The notes under the pieces are model-generated. The model searched no databases and was not told the DNA's origin. It saw only the letters and a program-made list of their open reading frames with translations. Shown here piece by piece: positions 57,239 through 64,000 of a stretch of DNA of 64,000 nucleotides. Within the stretch, counting starts at the first letter, position 1. Every line of letters starts with the position of its first letter. The stretch lies in NCBI GenBank assembly GCA_022836615.1, contig MU405212.1, forward strand, positions 248,001-312,000, written 5' to 3'. This DNA comes from Annulohypoxylon bovei var. microspora (Eukaryota > Ascomycota > Sordariomycetes > Xylariales > Hypoxylaceae). Position numbers and translations under genes: made by a program.

Positions 57239-57931
57239 ATGGCAACCCGCACCCGCACGCACCCCTACACGACCCCCGGAATCCACAACCAGCCGATCCC
57301 CTGGCACCAGCGCGCGCACTCCGCGCACCACCGACCCTTCGGCGCCTACGCCGCCACGCGCCAACCATCCGCGCCTCCGCCGCCTCTCTTCCGCCAGCCG
57401 CCGAACTCTTACGAGCTGGAGGAGCAGCGCAAGCAGGCGGAGTGGCTAGAGTGGCAGGGCCGGATCGCGACCACGGGGTACGTAGCGACTCTAGCCTCAG
57501 CGGAGTCAGCCTTGGCAGGGGACGACGACGAAGATTCGCGCGACGGGCTGGTGGAGGATCTCGCGGGGCTGTTCCGCGAGGTCGTGGTGTTCGTGCTGGC
57601 GCGCGTGTGCGAGGCTGCCGCGGAGTACCGGCGCGTGGCGCGCGGGGTCGACCGCTGGTACTGGCTGCGGCTGAGCGCGTACCGCCGGAGCAGCTGGCCG
57701 CAGGTGTTCCGCGCGGCGCGGTACTGGGCGGCCGTGCTGCTCGGCGTCGTGGTGCTGGCGTTCGTGGCCAAGCTCCAGGTGGATGAGTACTATCGCACTA
57801 AGCCCGACTCCCCCGAGAGTACCTTTGTGCCGCAGCACCAGTTCTGGTCTGTGACGCCCCCGCGATGCTCCGAGTGCCAGCACTGTTACGACCCTACGAA
57901 GAATACTCGAGTTTGGGAAGTAGAGGACTAG
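57239..57931 (+). CDS. Single-pass membrane protein, unknown
   Basis: 230 residues, one exon, unrecognised family. The N-terminal about 60 residues are His/Pro/Arg-rich and disordered. A helical region with EEQRKQAEWLEWQGRIAT follows. A hydrophobic segment near residue 163-178 (WAAVLLGVVVLAFVAKL) is a likely single membrane span. The short C-terminal tail has a Cys pair (PRCSECQHCYD) that could bind metal. Third positions are strongly G/C biased, like those of the 41749 and 60437 genes, which supports real coding. No context clue to function. Confidence 0.65.
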   Translation: MATRTRTHPYTTPGIHNQPIPWHQRAHSAHHRPFGAYAATRQPSAPPPPLFRQPPNSYELEEQRKQAEWLEWQGRIATTGYVATLASAESALAGDDDEDSRDGLVEDLAGLFREVVVFVLARVCEAAAEYRRVARGVDRWYWLRLSAYRRSSWPQVFRAARYWAAVLLGVVVLAFVAKLQVDEYYRTKPDSPESTFVPQHQFWSVTPPRCSECQHCYDPTKNTRVWEVED

Positions 57932-58344
57932 ATAGAGGGGGCATTAGAAATGGAGACTTCTGATATTGCAGGTAGGATAGTTCAGGTCTGCGCAAGATAA
58001 TAGAATGCTCCGATACATTTTTTCTTCTGATGATGGTGCCTATCAAACTGGTTAGTTATTCGGGGTTTTAGAACGGGGATTTAGGTAATTTCTGTTGGCA
58101 TGTAGATTGCCTCTAATTTGCGAAATTTGAATCGTCACATGTGCAATATACCTAAGCACCAAGTCATCTGGAAATGCAATTCCATTCGGTGTGAGATCGC
58201 AAGGGAAACATCAAATGCATGCAATAGTGACAAACCCGCCCTTGCTCTATTTGACAACACCTCCCTCCATTATCACACATTCCGGGGCCCATTCCCTGGA
58301 AAAGTTAGTACAGTCTATCAGACCAGTTTCTATACCGAGCGTCC
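57932..58344. other. Convergent spacer
   Basis: 413 bp of 3' flanks, nothing else seen. Confidence 0.55.
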
Positions 58345-59897
58345 TTAAATACCCAAACTAAACTCGACACCAACGTCAATATCGCGTGCTATATAACTGT
58401 TAGCTTGGTGTCATTTTGTAAGTAATAATTTGGCGGTAACATACCCATCTTCACAACTTTAGAGAGCTGTACCGACTTCTCTGCGGCGCTTTGGAGGTCA
58501 TCGATGGAGAAGATCTTCATTCCCGAATCGTTGATCAGCTGGTGGGCTTGCTCCACGTTGGTTCCCTGCAGACGGGCAATGATGGGGACCTTGAGGTTGA
58601 GGGTCTTGGCGGTGTTGATAAGACCGTGTGCAATGGCGTCACATCGTACAATACCACCGAAGATATTGACGAAGACGGCGGTAACCTTGGGGTCGCTGGT
58701 GATAAGCTCGAAAGCCTCCTTGATGGCAGCGGGGGTGGCACCACCACCAACATCTAGGAAGTTAGCAGGCTGACCACCGTTGAGCTTGATGATGTCCATA
58801 GTGGCCATGGCTAGACCAGCACCATTGACGAGGCAGCCGATGTCACCATCCAGCTTGATGAAGTTGAGACCTGACTCAGCAGCGCGGACTTCCTCAGGGT
58901 CTTCCTGAGTAGTATCGCGCCATTCGAAGACCTCCTTCTGTCGATAGTCGGCGTTGTCATCAAAACCAAACTTAGCATCCATACACATAACCTGGTGGTC
59001 AGAAGTTTCGGATAGGGGGTTGATCTCAATCTGGGTAGCATCCTTCTCGGTGAAGATCTTGTATAGCTTCTGGATGGTATCCTTAGCCTCCTCGATGCAC
59101 TGCTCGCTGAAGCCAAGCTTGGTCGCGATCTCCCGAGCAATCTCGTCAGTCACACCGGTCTTGATGTCGATGTAGTTAGTGTTGATAGCCTCGGGGTTCT
59201 CCTTGGCGACAGTCTCAATATCCATACCACCTTGAGAAGAAGAGACAATGACGGGGCCTTGAGAAGCGCGGTCCATCAGGATGGCGAGGTAGAACTCTCG
59301 GCGGGCGAACTTGCGCTCGCAGATGTAGACGGAGTTGCAGAGGCGGCCAGCCGCACCAGTCTGCTTGGTAATGAGCTTGTGACCGATCATCTGTTCGGCG
59401 AACATCTTGGCCTCGGTTGGCGAGTAGATGACACGAACACCGCCCTTCAAACCATTGTCGAAGCTACCCTTTCCTCGTCCACCAGCCAGAACCTGGGCCT
59501 TGATGACCATGTCATCACCACCAATCTCCTTGGCTACCTTCTCTGCCTCAGCGGCAGTCTTGGCGTTATAACCTATCGGCGCACCAATGCCATACTATGA
59601 AATCGTGTTAGGAAAATTGTGGATTATGGCATTGAGTGATATTTATCCATGTACCTTTCGCAGAAGGTCGGCTGAGAGATATTCGTGGATGCTCAGATTT
59701 CTTCGCTGTTGTTGGGCAACACTTGGGAATCTGGTAGCAGGAGAGAAAGCAGTCTAGCATTAAAGGGTGTCACATTAGCACATGTTACTGGATAGGTATA
59801 GATCTTGGTGGATATCTTGTATTAACAGTCTGGCTCAACTTGCCTTGGAAGACCGCAGGGCAGTAGCCGCAGCTCGGCTGCGAGCGAAGTTGAACAT
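58345..59897 (-). CDS. LSC2: Succinyl-CoA ligase beta subunit, mitochondrial
   Basis: TCA-cycle enzyme subunit in the matrix that couples succinyl-CoA cleavage to nucleotide triphosphate synthesis. Exons 59844-59897, 59655-59753, 58445-59594 and 58345-58388 give 448 residues. The N-terminus MFNFARSRAAATALRSSK is a classic mitochondrial presequence. After it come LSIHEYLSADLLRKYGIGAP, the ATP-grasp part with IKAQVLAGGRGKGSFDNG, ASQGPVIVSSSQGGMDIE, the metal-site region TQIEINPLSE, and the ligase domain with CLVNGAGLAMATMD, NFLDVGGGA and VFVNIFGGIVRCD. The tiny last exon restores ARDIDVGVEFSLGI. The first intron begins with GC (AG|GCAAGT), not GT. Transcribed away from the 60437 gene across 539 bp. 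Confidence 0.95.
59754..59843 (-). other. GC-AG intron of LSC2
   Basis: Donor reads AAG|GCAAGT, acceptor GCTAG|ACT. It joins RSSK to TAFSPATRF in phase 0. No in-phase GT donor exists in the first exon, and GCAAGT otherwise matches the U1 consensus. Confidence 0.8.
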
Positions 59898-60436
59898 GAT
59901 GAACAGGAAAGGTCTGAGCCTCAATTGACTAAATAGCTCAGGGAAAGTAGAGAACCAGTGGTTACCCGATTATAGGGGATAGGAAACGAGGTGTTTTGTT
60001 GCAGCTGTGATGCTATCGTCAAATTAGAAAACAGTTGGCCCCGGCCGTTAGGGAGAGCTCTTTTCCGGTAGGAACGGGAAAATCCGGTCTGATATCTTTG
60101 GAGGACCCACTTTCGCGGTGAGGTGCATGCCCATATGATGTCGGTGCATGACTTCAGCGACATGTGCTTACGGTCTGGAATAAGTATTTTCCACTAGTTT
60201 CATGAGCCGTCATGTGTAAAATTTAAATATCTTAAATTAGCACTGTGTCACTATCTTATCGCATACCGGGTTCATCTCGTCACTTTTCCATTTCCGACTT
60301 CTGAACATTGAGCCTATCGCACAGTTCCAAACTGCAAGCCAACTGCGCGCATTGCAGATGCCATGATCTAACGATAGTCTCGATTGTCTACTAAATTGTT
60401 GTAGCTTTTCTAAAAAGCTAGCAAGACTACAACACC
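59898..60436. promoter_or_regulatory. Divergent promoter of LSC2 and the 60437 gene
   Basis: 539 bp between opposing starts. No known element recognised with confidence. Confidence 0.5.
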
Positions 60437-61198
60437 ATGGCGCCGCCCAGCAAACCCTCCGCCTCCTCGAAGGGCACCAACCCAGCGCCCGACTTCACCG
60501 TCAACATGAACCGCATCCAGACGCAGCTCGAAGCGCGCATGAAAGCGTTCCTCCTCGCCCGCCCCGACCTCAACCACTCCGCCTCCAACCCAGCCTCTAC
60601 TACGGGCTCGTTCTCCGTGCTCCGCTCCCAACCCACCTTCCAATCCCAATCACAGTCCCAAGCCGCCGCAGCGGCACGACGCGCAGCAGCCGAGGCCGAG
60701 TTTGCAGAAGACCGGGGCACCGACCCGAACGCGGGGATCGGGCTCGTCCGCGCCTCTGCCGGGAACAGCGAGGACCGCGACACGGCGCGGCTGCGCGGCC
60801 GGCTGCTGGGCAGGCGCGGGAAGAACGGCGAAGGCCCCGAGAGGCGGTGGGTGCGGAAAGAGGAGAGCAGCGACGAGGAGGCGGGGCGCAGCGGCCTGGG
60901 TCGAGCGAAGGGGAACGGGAGGGGGAAGAGGTCGCGAGCTGAGATGGAAGATAGGGATCGCGTAGAAGAGGAGGCTGTGTCGCCTGAGATCAAGGCGCCT
61001 GCCGTCGAAGATGGAAATGGAAACGGAAATATTAGCGAGCAAGCTAACCCTACTGCTAGTGCGGAGAGCAATGTGGAAAACCTAGCCTCTAAACGTACAC
61101 TAGAGGCTAAGTCGACTGTGTTTGTCGATGAAGGAAATTCGAAAAAGAGGCGGAAGAGAAAAAATAAGAAGTTAAAGAAAAAAATAGACGAGGCTTGA
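60437..61198 (+). CDS. Basic, probably nuclear/nucleolar protein (DUF3245-like)
   Basis: 253 residues, one exon. Function unknown. A short conserved-looking N-terminal helix (DFTVNMNRIQTQLEARMKAFLLARPDL) is given here as motif NMNRIQTQLEARMKAF. Next is a Gln/Ser/Ala stretch (SQSQSQAAAAARRAA), then the core NSEDRDTARLRGRLLGRRG, then acidic/Ser patches (EESSDEEAG) and a very basic C-terminal tail KKRRKRKNKKLKKKI that looks like a nuclear or nucleolar signal. The core resembles proteins I recall under DUF3245, with moderate confidence. Third positions are G/C rich until about 60950, then shift to A/T, a clear change within one gene. Confidence 0.65.
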   Translation: MAPPSKPSASSKGTNPAPDFTVNMNRIQTQLEARMKAFLLARPDLNHSASNPASTTGSFSVLRSQPTFQSQSQSQAAAAARRAAAEAEFAEDRGTDPNAGIGLVRASAGNSEDRDTARLRGRLLGRRGKNGEGPERRWVRKEESSDEEAGRSGLGRAKGNGRGKRSRAEMEDRDRVEEEAVSPEIKAPAVEDGNGNGNISEQANPTASAESNVENLASKRTLEAKSTVFVDEGNSKKRRKRKNKKLKKKIDEA

Positions 61199-61934
61199 TA
61201 TACCCACCCGTCATAAATCTTGTCGCTTTCACATGAAATGATGGATTCTACACGATATTGCCGAGTTTTCAACATTACCCCCGAGCATACTATCAATCAC
61301 TTCGAAGTTACGACGAAGTGTACAGAGATTAAGTTTATTGAAGAGCCATGGAGGCTCTATCCCTACTTGTGCGTTGAAGCATTTGCTCCGAAATTAACCA
61401 CCCCCTAAGAGTACATGATTAGGAACTCTGCGAGCGTAAATGCGCGTAGAGCGTCGGATGATTTTATCCCTTGGTTCCTATTCCCCCCTCCGAACCGGCA
61501 GCAAGCTCATGTTCCGTATTGTACATACCCGTCACAGCCTGATTCAGACATCGAGTTCGAAACTCCCCAAGTGAATGGAATAAAGTGCCTGGTTGCTCGC
61601 CCACCGCTACCGTCGCCACTAGCAGACCACCCCTAATAATATTCAAATAGCCAACGCTTTTGGTATTTTAGTAAGAAGATACAAAAATATCGAAATGAAA
61701 ATATAGCAATAAGATGAAACGATTTGTCAATCAAGCACAAAGGAGATTCGTAATATGCGTAATAAATATGTCGTATAACATAGCCATGGCGTGTCGTCTG
61801 TTAGCTCCTAAAAGACTCGTGTATTCCGCATCAATCGTTCTATACAAAAACAAATGGCCTACCGCTGATGGTATAATGTGCGACAACGCTTTCATGACAC
61901 GAACTGTAGGACATCCAAGGTCCTATAATGTAAA
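61199..61934. other. Convergent spacer
   Basis: 736 bp; 3' flanks of the 60437 gene and the SFL1-type gene. Short frames only; none with motifs. Confidence 0.55.
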
Positions 61935-63891
61935 TCATTGCATCCGCTTGCGTTTCCGGTCGTCGTCCCCCCGAGGATCGTCTTCATCATCTCGCTCTAC
62001 CGTGTCAGTAGGGTTGAGGATGTGCGCCATGCTTCCTCGTCTAGTTGGGGGGGCAGACATGTCTTTGATTGCTAGGCTTCTATTGTCGCGGCCAGCAGAG
62101 TTCCAGGACCAATTATTTAAGCTTTCCAAGCCGTTCCCTATAGTCCCATTTGAGAACGGAGCTGGCGGGGTAGCAGGTCGCGATAGCGAATAGTGAGGTG
62201 GAGGGTCACGGATCCGCTGTTCTTCTTGCGCTGCGCGGCTAGGGGAGGATGGCCAATGAGCCGAAGGTGGACCAGATGAGACGTAAGGCGGTGGGTTGGG
62301 TTGCCATCCGTGAGCTCGAATGTCAGCCGAGGTATGCCGCCTAGGCAAACCGCTCGGTGGTGGTTCGACGGTCGCAAGTGGATGAGGCGCGGGAGGCGGC
62401 GGTGGAGCCTGAGATCGAAGAGGAGAAGGCGATGATTGAGTTGTGCTCCCTCCAATCGACCCGTACGATCGACGTGAAGATGAGGTTATCGAGAGACCGG
62501 ATGGGACTGGCGGTCGATAGAAATTTGCTCCGCGAGATTGATGTACACCTAATCTCCGTTGATCGTCCTGTGCCAGTTGTCTAGGAGATACAGGGGGGTT
62601 GTCAAGATTTGCAAAGAGCTGACGGCTATTCGGGAAGGGCGGCTCATGCGGTTCATCGATGGACCGGACAAATTCAGTTTGGCGTTGAATTTCCCCTTGC
62701 AGCGCAAGGACTGCAGCTGTATTAGACTACTAATGTCCCTTGGTCTGTGCAGGAAGCGAAACTTACCGTCTCTATGGACAGGATTCTCGGGTGGGACCAA
62801 ACTCAGAACCGTCCTCGACAATTCTTGGTTCAACTGAAGCAGGCGGTTCATGGCGTCCGTCATCGCCTGCTGCTTCACATTCATGTAATGCGCATTTTCT
62901 TCGCTGCGTTGCAACCTAGAAGTTAATTCATATAAAGAATGCTCGACCCCCGCGAGCCTTGGATCCGAGCCGTCGTGGATAGGTGGCATGGGCTCCGCCG
63001 GAGTGCCGGGTTGCGACGGGGTGGGTTTCTGATTATTATATTCCCGGTGGACCAGTGCGTGACGGGATGCTCGTCGTTTAATTTCACGCAGCCCAACTAA
63101 GTCGCCCCTTTTGAAGTTCCCGTTGCCATGCTTAAATTCCCACAACGCGGTTTCCGGGGACCCTGTGTGAAATACATCGCTTACTACAATACTCGCCTGG
63201 TTAGTCAAGTGAAGCTTTTAGCTAGCAACATCCGATATCTCCTTGCATACCTTTATGAAAGCCATACATATTTAGTTGTCTGACAAAAGAGGAGATGTTC
63301 GTATGTTTGAAATATTGGCTGTTACCGAATTAGCCTTATTGCTACCTCCATGCAAAAATAAAAGGCAAACGTACGCAAGAACTTTGGAGAAATCATGCGA
63401 GGGCGACATGACGAAACTCTCAGCAGTACTTGACCAACTGATCAAGTGCTGTATGTTCGGATCTTCCAACATGCTGCGCCATGGTTAGTAATTATACGAA
63501 CACCATATCCAAAATGCTCGGATTATACACACTTGTAGAGTTTGTGAATAAATGCAGTCTGTACTATTTTCGGCTGGTGAACAGCCGCCGCAGCAGGCGC
63601 AGGCATAGAAGTCGAGGCGGGGTTCGAATTCAGATCTCCCGAGAGCGCAATGTTTTGGCGATCGTTAGAATCGCTACCTTCTCCGTCGGAACTCTTGCGA
63701 GCACTATGCGGCGCTGAGGAATTGGTCGGTGTGGTGATCTCCATAGGTTCACCTGATGGCGAAGGGGCCGACATCTTTATGGTTGGTGTTGGTGTAGGTG
63801 CGGTTATGATTGGGATTGTACGTGCGCCCATGCTTTCATCCGCCTTGTTACCCGGGGTCTTTCGCGGCGCACTCTCAGTCGCAACGTCCAT
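61935..63891 (-). CDS. SFL1: HSF-type transcription factor, SFL1-like
   Basis: DNA-binding regulator of the flocculation-suppressor Sfl1 type, nuclear; in yeasts it represses filamentation and flocculation genes. Exons 63533-63891, 63375-63473, 63251-63318, 62767-63183 and 61935-62716 give 574 residues. The heat-shock-factor DNA-binding domain (about 110-220) is built from four exons: FIHKLYNMLEDPNIQHLISW, FVMSPSHDFSKVLAQYFKHT, then SSFVRQLNMYGFHKVSD, then ALWEFKHGNGNFKRGDL. Every splice phase agrees with this domain, which makes the model secure. A heptad-like coiled coil follows (VEHSLYELTSRLQRSEEN...), then a Pro/Ser-rich tail ending with basic DRKRKRMQ. The start is at ATG 63891; an upstream AG suggests a 5' leader intron. 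Right at the window's edge, so its promoter is not fully seen. Confidence 0.9.
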
Positions 63892-64000
63892 CTGGTCTGA
63901 AGACAAGATAAATCAAGTTAGCAAGGTCAAAAAAAGAATGATCGAGACAGGTAACAAAGAGTGACCCAAGACTCCGATGGTAGGAAACCGGGTCGGATTT

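Noticed and set aside
60427..61296. 289-codon minus frame opposite the 60437 gene
   Set aside because: Low-complexity antisense frame without ATG-supported domain content.

Overview
The window is nuclear DNA of a filamentous ascomycete. Coding genes carry short GT-AG introns (about 50-140 bp, often with a CTAAC-type branch site), the gene set is eukaryotic (tri-snRNP, GET, TRAPP, GTPases of mitochondria, Y-family polymerase iota), and one tRNA has an intron after the anticodon. Best matches in memory are Sordariomycete proteins; a Xylariales-like species is possible but that is inference. There is no operon, CRISPR array or phage signal. I assembled the gene models by joining open frames at splice sites whose phases agree; all are complete in frame except the TMEM135-like gene, whose middle is unresolved.

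Layout. 1-12.6 kb: DNA polymerase iota (+), a bHLH regulator (-), a 3.3 kb gene-free stretch, a TMEM135-like membrane protein (+), GET2 (-). 12.9-21.7 kb: the circularly permuted mitochondrial GTPase GEP3 (+), PP1 inhibitor YPI1 (+), a large DENN/C1 protein (-). 21.7-27.1 kb: a 5.4 kb stretch without a supportable gene. 27.1-38.7 kb: TRAPPC13 (-), a nine-exon KH-domain splicing factor (-), ILV6 (+), ornithine carbamoyltransferase (-), a Tag1-like vacuolar membrane protein (+), a possible 73-residue membrane microprotein (+). 39-45.7 kb: tRNA-Glu(UUC), an F-box-like protein (-), a GC-rich unknown (+), tRNA-Tyr(GUA) with intron, SNU66 (-). 45.9-46.2 kb: a 267 bp fold-back MITE with perfect 36 bp inverted ends. 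48.4-53.5 kb: secreted glucoamylase with starch-binding domain (+), nicotinamide riboside kinase (-), fructosamine-kinase family protein (-). 54-64 kb: small unknown (-), single-TM unknown (+), succinyl-CoA ligase beta (-), a basic nuclear-type protein (+), SFL1-type HSF-domain regulator (-).

How the genes relate. Most are unrelated housekeeping genes. Several are arranged head to head with short shared promoters (GET2/GEP3, KH factor/ILV6, OTC/Tag1-like, LSC2/60437 gene). ILV6 and OTC are convergent neighbours; both are mitochondrial amino-acid biosynthesis genes, and ILV6 has a perfect TGAGTCA Gcn4/CPC1-type site in its promoter. The most unusual observations are the fold-back MITE, two independent in-frame tandem duplications inside the OTC gene, a 16-base match to the 3' end of SSU rRNA inside an inverted repeat, a 22-nt microexon, and a GC-AG intron. 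I did not find convincing evidence of a wholly new biological system.
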